DNA of 64,000 nt from a virus. The translations under genes and the position numbers were made by a program. How positions within the stretch are numbered: position 1 is the stretch's first letter; every line of letters starts with the position of its first letter. Positions 24,173-34,200 of the stretch are shown here, in pieces. The notes beneath the pieces are model-generated. The model had not been told where the DNA came from, ran no database searches, and worked only from the letters and a program-made list of their open reading frames with translations. The stretch spans positions 42,462-106,461 of IMG/VR virus record IMGVR_UViG_3300042566_000762; one strand, given 5' to 3'.

Positions 24173-25585
24173 TTATATTGTTTTACAAAAGTTATAAAAT
24201 TCTTCTAATTCAGGGAATGTTTTTACAAAATCAGTTCCTCTTCTTTTATCATGTTCAGTAAAAAATTTGTAAAAATCACTTCGATTTCTCATTTGTTGCT
24301 GTGCATCTTGTGGTGAAATCATCCAATCGTATATTCTTTTAATTTTTTGAACTTCAACATCACTATATCCAATATGTGTATGGTCAAATGATGGTGATGC
24401 ATAATATGTAATCAATTTAACTTGGTCTACAATATATTTAGAAAAATCATAAGGAAGAATTTGTACGGTTTGATGTAATGGAAATCTCAAATACGATGAA
24501 TCCAAAAATGTTGCTGAGTTCCAATATCTATCGGTGCTAGCATATTCATCTTTTAATTTATAGACTTCATGTATTAATTTATTGTAATTAAATAAACTTA
24601 ATGCATTATAAGTTGACATAAATGTAACATTTGTTCTATTTAATGAACTCAATATTTTATTTACATTATCCCAAAACCTATTAAATTCTAAACCATTACG
24701 AATATATTCAGCTTGGGGGCCCCATGTATCACACGATGTAAATATTACAATTTCTTTAACTCTACCTTCATCTTCAATTTTTTTAATTTTTTGAATAAAC
24801 TTATTTATCAATTCATCTGGTGCACCTAAATTTGAATTAATTGCTAACTTCAATTCTCTATTTGGGTTTTCTTGTTCTAAAATAAAATCCAATACTCCCC
24901 AAGTATCTTTTGACAATAAAGGTTCACCACCAGTAATTCTAAAGGTATGTAAATCCCTATATAATTCAGGCCACCATTTCCAAAATGCGTCTACATATGG
25001 ATTTGGTTTACTATGTGGAATCGGAAATTTATTTTCAGCTTTTAACCAATCATCTGAATTAAACTTGTTAGATGTTGGGTATCCACCGAATTTACCAATT
25101 TCTTCTACCCATTTAGAACTATATGCGGGCCCGCAATATGAACATTTAAAATTACATGCATTACTAAATGAAACTTCTACATATTTTGGATTATAATCAT
25201 CTCTCCAATTAGAATTAAAAATTTCTTCTTTAAATGGTAAAGACCAACTTTCACCTGATTTAAAAATTCTATCACTAAATCTATCGGAATTATCTTCTAC
25301 ATTCCAACAATAGTCACACTCTTCAGGTCTTGCACCACTTAACATTTCTTTTCTGCGAAGTTTTTTATATCTTGTATTATGAAGTGCCGATGGATTACGT
25401 TCAATTTCTTTTTCAGAAATTTTATGAGTTCTAGGGTGGTGACATGAGTGGTTATGACCACTTTGTAATTGTAAAGTTACTTGTGTCCATTTTGCTAAAC
25501 ACATACCAGTTCCTACTTCATTTAATTCGTCTTTTAGTTTTGTGTAAAACGGATTATCAAAATTTATTTTTTCTTCTTCTGCCAT
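24173..25585 (-). CDS. Twitch-domain radical SAM protein
   Basis: 470 residues. The radical SAM cluster motif is C144-x3-C148-x2-C151 in SNACNFKCSYCG, followed by the GGEPL motif (RITGGEPLLSK). Upstream, C29, C48 (CHHPRTHK), C90 and C93 (EECDYCWN), with KLRRKEMLSGARPEEC between, match the N-terminal region of twitch-type radical SAM proteins, which hold an auxiliary or partial cluster site. Such enzymes do radical chemistry on peptides or sugars. In this cluster a sugar or peptide substrate is possible; I cannot choose. It lies 2 nt downstream of a galactosyltransferase-like gene. Confidence 0.8.
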   Translation of the reverse strand: MAEEEKINFDNPFYTKLKDELNEVGTGMCLAKWTQVTLQLQSGHNHSCHHPRTHKISEKEIERNPSALHNTRYKKLRRKEMLSGARPEECDYCWNVEDNSDRFSDRIFKSGESWSLPFKEEIFNSNWRDDYNPKYVEVSFSNACNFKCSYCGPAYSSKWVEEIGKFGGYPTSNKFNSDDWLKAENKFPIPHSKPNPYVDAFWKWWPELYRDLHTFRITGGEPLLSKDTWGVLDFILEQENPNRELKLAINSNLGAPDELINKFIQKIKKIEDEGRVKEIVIFTSCDTWGPQAEYIRNGLEFNRFWDNVNKILSSLNRTNVTFMSTYNALSLFNYNKLIHEVYKLKDEYASTDRYWNSATFLDSSYLRFPLHQTVQILPYDFSKYIVDQVKLITYYASPSFDHTHIGYSDVEVQKIKRIYDWMISPQDAQQQMRNRSDFYKFFTEHDKRRGTDFVKTFPELEEFYNFCKTI

Positions 25586-25587
25586 AA

Positions 25588-26994
25588 TTATACTTTAACA
25601 TTTATTAATTTGTGTCTGCCGAATATAGTATCCGTATTAAGATATTCATATTTCATATTATTGATACCATCTTTTTTATAATCAACGTTTCCTTGTTGCA
25701 TTTCTAATATATATCTTCTCTCATTTTTTGCAGTTGTCTCACCTTTTGACCACTTATCTATACCACCTTCGGTTATTAGTCCTTCCGTTGGATGTGGTAA
25801 ACATTTGAATTTTCCATTTTTTCTATAAGGTAATATTGTATGTGGTATTTCTATTTTTTCTTTTGTTAATTCAATTCTTCTCATTTTACCAAATTCCAAA
25901 TTCATAGTGAATATATCTAATATTAAATTATCTTGTGGTGTTTCTTTGTGTAAATTTTTTATTTCTTCTGGATTTAAACACCTATCCCACATTTTTATAT
26001 CAGCGATACCACCTTTAAAAAAAACTTCAGTTGGAGATTTTGAATACCCAATGGTAAATGGTTCCATACCATATCGTTTCAATGGTTCAGTATATTTTAA
26101 TGGTGATTGTGTTCCGGTTCCCAATCTTGCATCACTTTCTTGTCCATTTAAATAAAAATGTATTTTTTTATTTTTAGCGTCTACTGAAAGTGTAACCCAA
26201 CTCCATTGATTTTCATACCTCTTAATCCATTGATATAAATGCCCTTTCATTCTATCCCAAAGTTGTATAGTATATGCTCTACTATTATTGAAAGATAATC
26301 CCCAATCGTATCCAGGTTTTCTGAATATTGGATACTCCATAAATCGCCTATCAGTATCTCCTATTAAGTAAATGGGAACTTTTTCAATCTGTTGTTCAGC
26401 TTTTACTAATATAGAAATTGTGTGTGAGTTTGAAAGACAATCTTTTTGTTCTTTAGATGGTTCAAATTCAATTTTAGAATTTATTCCATTAAAATTAGCT
26501 ACATACTTTTCTTCATTATAATCTAATTTTGTTTCTTCTGCATATCCTTCCATTACACATCTCCAAAATAAATCATCATCTTCCATACCCCAATCCCAAT
26601 ATTCATTTGAGTAACCATTGGTTTTTTCAACTTGTTCTTTTGAAAATACAACTGCACCTCCAAAATATTCTTGATATTTTAATTGATAATCGGATTGTGA
26701 AATACGAACTGCAATGTGTTGGGGATTATCATTAGGAAATGAATAATCACAACTATCATCTTCAGGAACCATATCTATATCATGCCAAACGATGTAATCA
26801 CATCCATCATCAAACGCATGTTTAGCGGCAATGTTTTTCATTAAACCTCTATTAAAAAGTTTATCATCGCATTGGTGAGCAAGGTATATAGTGTGTTCGA
26901 TTCCTCTTTCTTCTAAGAATTTTGTAATATGGGGAACAAATATATGCATATGCTCCTCTCTATTTCTATATGGTACACATACTCCTAATTTCAT
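25588..26994 (-). CDS. B4GALT-like (GT7) glycosyltransferase with inserted LamG domain, copy 1
   Basis: 468 residues in three parts. Residues 1-150 match the catalytic half of beta-1,4-galactosyltransferases: VPYRNREEH, LFNRGLMKN, VWHDIDMVPED (D-I-D metal site 72-74), YFGGAVVFS, and WDWGMEDDDLFWR (acceptor and catalytic region). Residues ~165-365 are a LamG lectin-fold domain ending ADIKMWDRCLNPEEI. Residues ~370-468 (RKNGKFKCLPHP, DGINNMKYEYL) resemble the GT7 C-terminus, so the lectin domain interrupts the enzyme. No membrane anchor. It overlaps its paralogue by 4 nt. Confidence 0.75.
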   Translation of the reverse strand: MKLGVCVPYRNREEHMHIFVPHITKFLEERGIEHTIYLAHQCDDKLFNRGLMKNIAAKHAFDDGCDYIVWHDIDMVPEDDSCDYSFPNDNPQHIAVRISQSDYQLKYQEYFGGAVVFSKEQVEKTNGYSNEYWDWGMEDDDLFWRCVMEGYAEETKLDYNEEKYVANFNGINSKIEFEPSKEQKDCLSNSHTISILVKAEQQIEKVPIYLIGDTDRRFMEYPIFRKPGYDWGLSFNNSRAYTIQLWDRMKGHLYQWIKRYENQWSWVTLSVDAKNKKIHFYLNGQESDARLGTGTQSPLKYTEPLKRYGMEPFTIGYSKSPTEVFFKGGIADIKMWDRCLNPEEIKNLHKETPQDNLILDIFTMNLEFGKMRRIELTKEKIEIPHTILPYRKNGKFKCLPHPTEGLITEGGIDKWSKGETTAKNERRYILEMQQGNVDYKKDGINNMKYEYLNTDTIFGRHKLINVKV

Positions 26995-28412
26995 ATTGAT
27001 ACAATTATATGTGTTTGATTTTTAACATTTGCATTACTTAATTCTTTAAATACACAATTATTTAATCCATCTTCTTTAGTTGACTTATGTCCTCTACTAA
27101 CTTCATTAAAATATCTAACTTGATTATATCTGGTTGTAATATCTTTCCATGCACCATCTACATATCCATTTTCGGAGTGTGGCATTAATTCAAATTTACA
27201 TTCTCTTCTATGTGGTATTGTTAATATTTTATAATCATCTTTTTCAAACGGAACTATTTCACATTCATTTATAATTCCATCATTACCATTACCACTTAAA
27301 TCAATCATCTTATAACCTTTAATAAATTTTGCATCAAAGTATAATTTTAAATTATCACAAGATGTATAATTACCAAAATTGGATGTCAATCCAAAATATT
27401 TATTTTCAGATATTTCTTTTATTTCAATTTCATTTAACACATTTCCAAATATTGCAAAAGAATCCATTAAACCATTAAAGAATTTTGGATTATCATTTCT
27501 ATTTGGGTTACCCGCACCTAAATATATTTTACTATGTTTTCTATATGAATATAAATCTTTTGTATAATTTTTAGTTCCAATTAAAATACCATCTTGATAC
27601 ATTTTTAATTGTTTATTATCTGCATCAATTGTGATACATATTATAGTTTTATAGTTTGGTTTGATATCTGAGTTTAAATAAATAATATTTTCTTCTTCGT
27701 CATATATTTCAAAATTATATCTTGCATAAGAATTATAGTTAATAGACATATCAACTCCTGCAATAGTAAATACTGAATAAGTATCATCGTATTTATCAAT
27801 ATCACAATAGATATATTCAGGAGAAAAGGATATAAAAATAGTTGTATTTGTATTTGGGTCTATTACATTATTTGTTTTTACATATGCACTTTTTCCGTTG
27901 AATTTAAGCGCAGCTGAATTACTTCCCAATAATTTTATTTTCTTTTCGTATAAATCAACATTATATTGTCTGCATCTAAAAAGTAAATCATTATCTTCAT
28001 ATCCCCATCCCCAATATTCATTGGGATAACCATTTATAGTTTCAAATATATTTGTTGGAAATAATGTTACTCCACCAAAATATTCATCAAATACTATTCT
28101 ATTAAATGTAGGGTCTTCGGATATAAATTTTGTAGATAATTGTATAGGGTGTGGTGAGTATGAATAATCAACATCAATTGGAAGCATATCTATATCGTGA
28201 AATACAACATAATCACAATTTAATTTTTTAGAATATATAAATCCAATATTTAATAGTTTTCCTCTATTAAATGTTTTGGCCTCATCTTGTTCTACAACAA
28301 TTAATTCATAATCTATATTTTTCCCACTTAGATAATTCGATATAAACTTTTTAAATATTAATAATTGTTTATCCCTATCTCTATATGGAACTATAATACC
28401 TAATTTATGCAT
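26991..28412 (-). CDS. B4GALT-like (GT7) glycosyltransferase with inserted LamG domain, copy 2
   Basis: 473 residues with the same order as its downstream paralogue: IIVPYRDRDKQ, TFNRGKLLNIGF, VFHDIDMLPID (metal-binding D-I-D), YFGGVTLFP and WGWGYEDNDLLFRC. A LamG domain follows (IDPNTNTTIFISF through FNGLMDSFAIFGNVLNE), then a C-terminal CKFELMPHS / DGLNNCVFKEL block. The FNRGKLLN motif is strikingly B4GALT-like. Conservation of catalytic residues in both copies suggests that both are active, perhaps on different acceptors. Confidence 0.75.
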   Translation of the reverse strand: MHKLGIIVPYRDRDKQLLIFKKFISNYLSGKNIDYELIVVEQDEAKTFNRGKLLNIGFIYSKKLNCDYVVFHDIDMLPIDVDYSYSPHPIQLSTKFISEDPTFNRIVFDEYFGGVTLFPTNIFETINGYPNEYWGWGYEDNDLLFRCRQYNVDLYEKKIKLLGSNSAALKFNGKSAYVKTNNVIDPNTNTTIFISFSPEYIYCDIDKYDDTYSVFTIAGVDMSINYNSYARYNFEIYDEEENIIYLNSDIKPNYKTIICITIDADNKQLKMYQDGILIGTKNYTKDLYSYRKHSKIYLGAGNPNRNDNPKFFNGLMDSFAIFGNVLNEIEIKEISENKYFGLTSNFGNYTSCDNLKLYFDAKFIKGYKMIDLSGNGNDGIINECEIVPFEKDDYKILTIPHRRECKFELMPHSENGYVDGAWKDITTRYNQVRYFNEVSRGHKSTKEDGLNNCVFKELSNANVKNQTHIIVSI

Positions 28413-28593
28413 CTTTGGATTTTTCCTTAGCTGCAGCTAGTTTATGGAATTCAGATAAATAATATTGAGTTCTTTGACTCCATTCATCTTTATCAATTTC
28501 TTCAAACCAAATTGTAAGTGCATCTAATGAGTTTGCAATTTTCTCTAAAGCTTTAATTTTTCTAGTTTCTAACAACAATTCTTCTTCTGTCAT
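28405..28593 (-). CDS. Small helical protein, 62 residues
   Basis: A short acidic-then-basic protein (MTEEELLLETRKIKALEKIANSL start) that is likely entirely helical, with an IWFEEIDKDEW segment in the middle. It is the first gene after a clear host-type promoter (28610..28641) and overlaps the next gene by 8 nt, which supports real translation. No function recognised; it may be a leader or partner protein for the galactosyltransferase-like genes. Confidence 0.65.
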   Translation of the reverse strand: MTEEELLLETRKIKALEKIANSLDALTIWFEEIDKDEWSQRTQYYLSEFHKLAAAKEKSKDA

Positions 28594-28609
28594 AATTTAT
28601 TTATTTTTA

Positions 28610-28641
28610 TAAATGTAGTATTTTTATTTGATATTACCAAA
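28610..28641 (-). promoter_or_regulatory. Bacteroidetes-type promoter inside the glycan island
   Basis: The coding strand shows TTTGGTAAT (28641..28633) and TACATTTA (28617..28610), with 23 nt from TTG to the -7 box as in the other four sites. It begins immediately after the upstream stop codon and leaves a leader of roughly 10-15 nt before the ATG at 28593. It would start transcription of the main glycan operon independently of the tail fibre. Confidence 0.75.
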
Positions 28642-29490
28642 TTATATTGATATTATTTTTTTGAATAATTTATTCCATTGTTTATAATCCAATTCCTTTC
28701 CTATATATTCAAACATATATTCTGTATTTGTAACGTCTATTTCAAAATTATTACTTCTTAAAGATTGATACATTTTTAAATATTCATCTGATGATGCATG
28801 GTCTTTTCTAATATCTGCAACCTGTTTAATTCTTTCTACACAAGTTGAATCCCATTTGAAGTGATGAACCTGAACATTATATTCATCAATAGGTGCAATC
28901 AATGGGTGATTCCAACCTTGCCATTTCCATGTCGTATGTCCGTCAATTTTTGCGTAGTGTTGACCTGCGGTTATTTCTATATACCCTTTCATTATACATA
29001 CCTTATTAGGACATGCACCACTCATTGGATATCTAAAAAATCCTGCAACTGGAAATTGTTCAAATATATTTTCTTTTTTATTTATCTTTGGAAAATCACC
29101 AACTTGTCCTATTCTATCAATAAACCCACCTCTTACTAAGTCCCAACCATTTCTTTCACATACTGATATAATTTCATTTAGTGGTTTTGAATAAATGTGA
29201 AATTCATCATCATCTGAAACTACCCACCAATCATTAGGGAATAACATTTTAGTTTCGTTATATAATTGAGTAACATATTCCCAATTAAATTTTTCTTTAG
29301 TTACTCTTTTTACAATTTTAGCTTTTTCAAATTCTTTTGTTATTTTTAAAACTTCATTATAAGTAGTAGAAAATTCCCACTCATAAACTACAATATACAT
29401 TTCATCTACCAAATCTTTATAATGATTCAGCATATGCCACAAAGTTTCTACCCTACTACCAGTAACTGTAACTAATCTTATTTTATTCAT
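28642..29490 (-). CDS. Glycosyltransferase-like protein (GT-A fold)
   Basis: 282 residues. RLVTVTGSRVETLWHMLNHY at the N-terminus and MYIVVYEW fit the first strands of GT-A enzymes. WWVVSDDDEFHIY (acidic D93-D96 cluster) is a DxD-type metal site. ITAGQHYAKIDGH and VQVHHFKWDSTC later resemble GT2/GT92-like proteins that keep a histidine near the acceptor site. It ends right at a promoter, so it is the last gene of the transcript that runs from the tail fibre. Donor sugar unknown. Confidence 0.68.
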   Translation of the reverse strand: MNKIRLVTVTGSRVETLWHMLNHYKDLVDEMYIVVYEWEFSTTYNEVLKITKEFEKAKIVKRVTKEKFNWEYVTQLYNETKMLFPNDWWVVSDDDEFHIYSKPLNEIISVCERNGWDLVRGGFIDRIGQVGDFPKINKKENIFEQFPVAGFFRYPMSGACPNKVCIMKGYIEITAGQHYAKIDGHTTWKWQGWNHPLIAPIDEYNVQVHHFKWDSTCVERIKQVADIRKDHASSDEYLKMYQSLRSNNFEIDVTNTEYMFEYIGKELDYKQWNKLFKKIISI

Positions 29491-29511
29491 TTAATTTTTT
29501 ATTAATCTTTT

Positions 29512-30270
29512 TTAAAACTTTCTTGTTAGTAAAGCTAAACCAGTGCTTGTAACTTTTTTATCAAACATACGAAAATTTTTTAAATTTACCAAATTCCATT
29601 TTTCATCCTCTTCTAATTCTTTAATAAATTTTGCAGGGCCATCGAAGGGAACAAAGTTTTCTTTTGCATCTTCGGTTACTACAAATGTGTCATGATAAGA
29701 TTGGTCTATGTCGTGAATTGTAATAATTCCATTTTCAGATATAATTGAAGAATATAATTCAAAATCTTTTTTAACTCCTTCATATGAATGGTCTCCGTCA
29801 ATATGTAAATAATCTATTTTAATATCTTGTCTTACAAAATAATCATAGAATGCTTTTTCTGATGTTTCTAAAATAACTTGCGGTTGAAAATGTTGTCTTA
29901 AGAAACTATTATCAGAAGTCCAATCGGTAAACCCACCAACACCATTGGCTGCATCAATTATAATAGTAGTTCCAATATCACCCCACTCCGTAGAATTGTT
30001 TCCTTCAAATATTTTTTGTTCCCATAAATCTTTTCTTGCTTGCGTCATTAAACGGGGTATAAATCCTCCTCCTGAACCAATACAGACACATACCTTTGCT
30101 CTGATAAATTGAATGAAAGAATATATCAAAAGACCATCACCCAGGTGTAAATCGGTTGCACCATGTGTCCATCTATATTTAACTGGTTCCAATACTTCAT
30201 CACCATTTTCATTAATTATATGGTTATTTGTAAGATATTTTTTTATAAGTGTTTCGTTAAGTAACTGCAT
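29512..30270 (-). CDS. Class I SAM-dependent methyltransferase-like protein
   Basis: 252 residues. VCVCIGSGGGFIPRL (60-73) is the glycine-rich motif I, IIIDAANG a later strand, and IDYLHIDGDHSYEGVKKDF (152-170) is the DGDHxYE signature of Methyltransferase_24/cephalosporin-hydroxylase-like proteins, where Asp and His bind a metal. IITIHDIDQSYHDTF follows as usual. Such enzymes often methylate sugar hydroxyls in surface-glycan clusters. The start overlaps the upstream GT4 gene by 28 nt; no later ATG fits better. Confidence 0.75.
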   Translation of the reverse strand: MQLLNETLIKKYLTNNHIINENGDEVLEPVKYRWTHGATDLHLGDGLLIYSFIQFIRAKVCVCIGSGGGFIPRLMTQARKDLWEQKIFEGNNSTEWGDIGTTIIIDAANGVGGFTDWTSDNSFLRQHFQPQVILETSEKAFYDYFVRQDIKIDYLHIDGDHSYEGVKKDFELYSSIISENGIITIHDIDQSYHDTFVVTEDAKENFVPFDGPAKFIKELEEDEKWNLVNLKNFRMFDKKVTSTGLALLTRKF

Positions 30271-31229
30271 ATTTCTTTAATCCAATTTTGTTTATTTGTA
30301 TATTCATTTAATCCATCTCTTAATTTACAAAATTCTAAATTTACTTTTTCAAATCCATCCTCTTGTATTTCTAAATATCTTTCATAGAATTCTCCTTTAC
30401 TACTTGCTCTATATTTGTAATCAATATGTTTCATCCAATCGGTGTGTATGATTGGAACTTTACCATTATCTACTGCATCAAATATTGCATAACCAAATGG
30501 TTCTTTAGTATAACATCCATGAAATATTTGAAAGTTTCCTTCAAAAAATTTATTATGAAATGTATAATCAAATTGAATAAATCTATGATAGTCAGAATTG
30601 GTTTTTGACCCTTCTAACATTCTTTTGTAATCATATTTGTTTGAAAATATAATTGACGGAATATAATCTAAATAATGTGCATTCTTTCTTGTTTCACATC
30701 GCGCAGCATATCCAATTTTATTACTTACAATTCCTGTAAATGGTTTATTTTGTTTCCATTCATAATAATTTGTAATGTTTTTTGTTTTTGGATAATGTTT
30801 ATGTATTGTATCATTCTCATACCCTATCCAAACTATATTGTCGGAATTATCTAATATTTCTTTTTGCCATTCCCAATCGACTTTTGTCATTATATTTTCA
30901 TAATCAGAATTTAGTCCTAACATATCAGGAATAAAAGCATGAACAAATGTAAGATAAGTTTTATGTAAATAATTTTTAATAATAGGATTTTGTTTGTAAG
31001 AGTGATGTAAGAAAATTATCTTATCACATTCTTTTAATATCTTATCAACTTCTTTTTCGTTTTCGTAAGTGTAGATTGCACCAAACTCTTTAATCAAAGG
31101 TCTACCATCTATTACAATTTTATAATCTTTTTTGACTAATGGTAAAACATTATCTATAAAGTTATTGCACCATAAATCGGCACCACCAATAACATTTTTT
31201 CCGTAACCGGTTGTAATAAATACTATCAT
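30243..31229 (-). CDS. GT4-like glycosyltransferase (GT-B fold)
   Basis: 328 residues. The N-terminus MIVFITTGYGKNVIGGADLW gives the glycine loop of GT-B enzymes, and KEPFGYAIFDAVDNGKVPIIHTDW (about 238-260) is the GT4 donor-binding signature (ExFGxxxxEAxxxGxPVI). It overlaps the 3' end of the tail-fibre gene by 4 nt. It is therefore directly coupled to the fibre and is a candidate for modifying it, although the acceptor is not shown by sequence. Confidence 0.78.
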   Translation of the reverse strand: MIVFITTGYGKNVIGGADLWCNNFIDNVLPLVKKDYKIVIDGRPLIKEFGAIYTYENEKEVDKILKECDKIIFLHHSYKQNPIIKNYLHKTYLTFVHAFIPDMLGLNSDYENIMTKVDWEWQKEILDNSDNIVWIGYENDTIHKHYPKTKNITNYYEWKQNKPFTGIVSNKIGYAARCETRKNAHYLDYIPSIIFSNKYDYKRMLEGSKTNSDYHRFIQFDYTFHNKFFEGNFQIFHGCYTKEPFGYAIFDAVDNGKVPIIHTDWMKHIDYKYRASSKGEFYERYLEIQEDGFEKVNLEFCKLRDGLNEYTNKQNWIKEICSYLTKHL

Positions 31230-34200
31230 ATTGAACCTGATATGTTTTCAAACAATTCTTTCTTAAAAATTTCCAAATATTCCGATGTATATCTTTCCGG
31301 TTTATAATTACCATTTGAATCATATAATGGACTATTTAAAATATCTTTATCTCTTCTTTCCGCAACAGCCATCCAACTAATCACATCATTTGAATTAATA
31401 TTTTCCGAAATTACAGTTATAGAACCACTTATCACATTTCCTCTTACTCTATCAAAACCACTTTCATTTTGTAAAAATAATTGTGAGTTTTTTGTAAGGG
31501 ATTCAAATGTACCATCTGACATTCTAGATGATGAATCTATTAAACAACTACCACTTCCATTTTCTAATTGTATATGTCCTCTATAAATCAAATCAGCTCT
31601 AGGTGCCTCAATTGATGTATGATATAACCATTTATTTTCATTAACAGGATGTTGAATTTTAAATTGTTTATTTGCAGCACTAAATCCTGAAGTAACATCC
31701 AATGAACCGACAATTTGAGATTTACCTTTAATTAAACAAAAGTTACTAGCTACACCGGTTGAACCCGATGGACTAGATAGATTCATATAGTTTCTAAAAC
31801 CCTGATAAACTTGTAGTCCACCTGGAGAAAATACAGAATAACCATTACCAACTCTACCAAATCTTACTTGAATATTACTCGCCGGCCGACTTAAGATAAT
31901 ACTATCAAAGTCATCTCCAGCAACGATTGTCCCAGTCCAACTCTGCAAAATCTCAACTCTATACCAATTGGATTGATTAATATCGGTATTTATACCTCCA
32001 GGACCAGAAGCTTCTACCGTTGCACCATATACTTGTCTACTATTTTCATATACACTTCCAGCGATACTACCGAATTCTGCTTTGGCCACCAACACTTGTT
32101 TATCACCAAATGTGGTATTCATATTTGTTTGATTCAATGCATCGGTAGATGTTGGAAATCTCCTAACCCTTAATGTACATGTGTATTGTGCATATGAATT
32201 CCCAGTGTATACACTTGAATTAATAACACCAAATATGCTTGGAAATGTCTCTGAATCAATTGAAATTTCTTCAGTTGCATAAACTAATCCAATAATACCA
32301 TGTACACCCGTTCCATATTGATTTGAACTTCCATTACCCAATACCCAACCGGTATCAACACCAACTGCAGATGCGGAATATGCCGTTCCAACTGATGAAC
32401 CATCATTTGAATAATCAATATATCCAGTATCACTTGCAGTAATCTGCTCAATTGTCTCCGTTGCATCTAATACAACTACATCCAAAGAATCTACTGGATT
32501 TGTTTTTGTAATTGATATTTTTGTTGCATTTGAATTTAATTTTAAAATATAATTACCACTTATTTTTTGTAGTCCATTTGTTCCATCAATAGTCCACCCT
32601 GCAATAGAACCGGTATCAAATTGTGCATCTCTACCAAAAAACTTTAATGAAGCAATTTTTTCTGCAACAATTTGGTTTGCTAATATTTTACCAGTAGTAA
32701 TTGAATTGTCATCTATATAAGTTGCATTAACCGAATTACGTGTTGCAAGTGCACCCAAACCGGTTACATCCGTAGTTGCCGATACACTGCTTTTTAATGC
32801 CAAAGAACCAAGTCCATCAACCGATGCATTTGGAACTTTTACGCCTGCACTTAATGTTAGTGATGTTGCAGTTATTGCGCCATTGATAGTTGCAGATGTT
32901 GCCGTTAATACACCGGCCGCCGTAACTCTAAATGGTGCATCTGCAAATGTTGCATGTCCCAAAGAAATACCATCGGTACTTGCTTTGAAAATAGTATTAC
33001 CACTGCCTATTGCAATTGTACCACCACTAATTGTACCACCACTAATTGTACCACCACTAATAGTAGCGGTTGATGTTATATTTCCACTAAATGTTCCTGC
33101 AGTTGCATTTATTGTCCCATTAACTGTTAATGTATCTACACCATTCCAATTTAGTTTATTTCCTAATGAAAATTTACCGGTACTATCTAAATAAACATTT
33201 GTATTTGTATTATTATATGAACCAGAGTATTCCGTTTGACCAGCTGGAATTGCCCCTCCAATAAATATTTTTCTAGGATTCTGTCTTGCATCTAAATAAA
33301 TTGATGGTGTAGTTCCTACTTTAAATAAATCACTAATATACCCCTGTTGTCCGCCTATTGTCGGTGAATAAATTACAGTATCTCCAATGAACGAACCACT
33401 ATATTCTCCATCAGCCAATTGTTGAACTTTGGATAATGATGATGATAATATAAATACATTTGAAGAACTAACCGATGAACTTAATAATGAAATTGTTCCA
33501 CTAACAGAACCACTTAATGTAGTTATCGTTCCACTCACAGAACCACTTAATGTGGTTATACTTCCACTAATAGACCCACTTGTTACAACAATAGTTCCAC
33601 TAATTGACGATGAAACTCTATTTAAATCTGCCAATGAAGAAGATGCGGAAGAACTAATAAATGTTAATGTTCCACCTATATTATTATTACCACCTGTAAA
33701 TAATGCCGATTGCGTAACTGCAACGGGAACATAATTATTATTTACATCATAAAATTCAAATTTAAAATTAAATGTTTCATTTCCAATTACAGTTGGCATT
33801 GATGTTACAAATGAAATTTCCGATGGTGAAAATGCCGTATCTTGTGTCAATTGTAAAGTTAAATTACCAATATGCCATTCACCTTGTGATTGGGATAGAT
33901 ATAAACTCGCAGTAGGTTCTGCTTTTGGTAATGAAAATTGTATTATAGTATCTTTTAAATTTTTTGTAGGAGATATTCCACTTAATGTTCCAACCAATAT
34001 CTCTCCATTATTAGAACCACTTAAATAAACCTGCAAATCGCTGGATGTGGATGCAGAATAAAATGCGTCAATACCAAATTCATAAACACTTACATCGGAT
34101 AAATTTAAAGAAGATGTGTATCTAAATTTACCCACACCATTTAATCTTAAACCATTATCAACTCTACTAGAAGTTAATAGTGTATTTAAAGAACCGGTAT

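Noticed and set aside
33021-33065. Short direct repeats as a possible CRISPR or iteron array
   Set aside because: They are in frame in the fibre gene, have no spacers and encode protein repeats.
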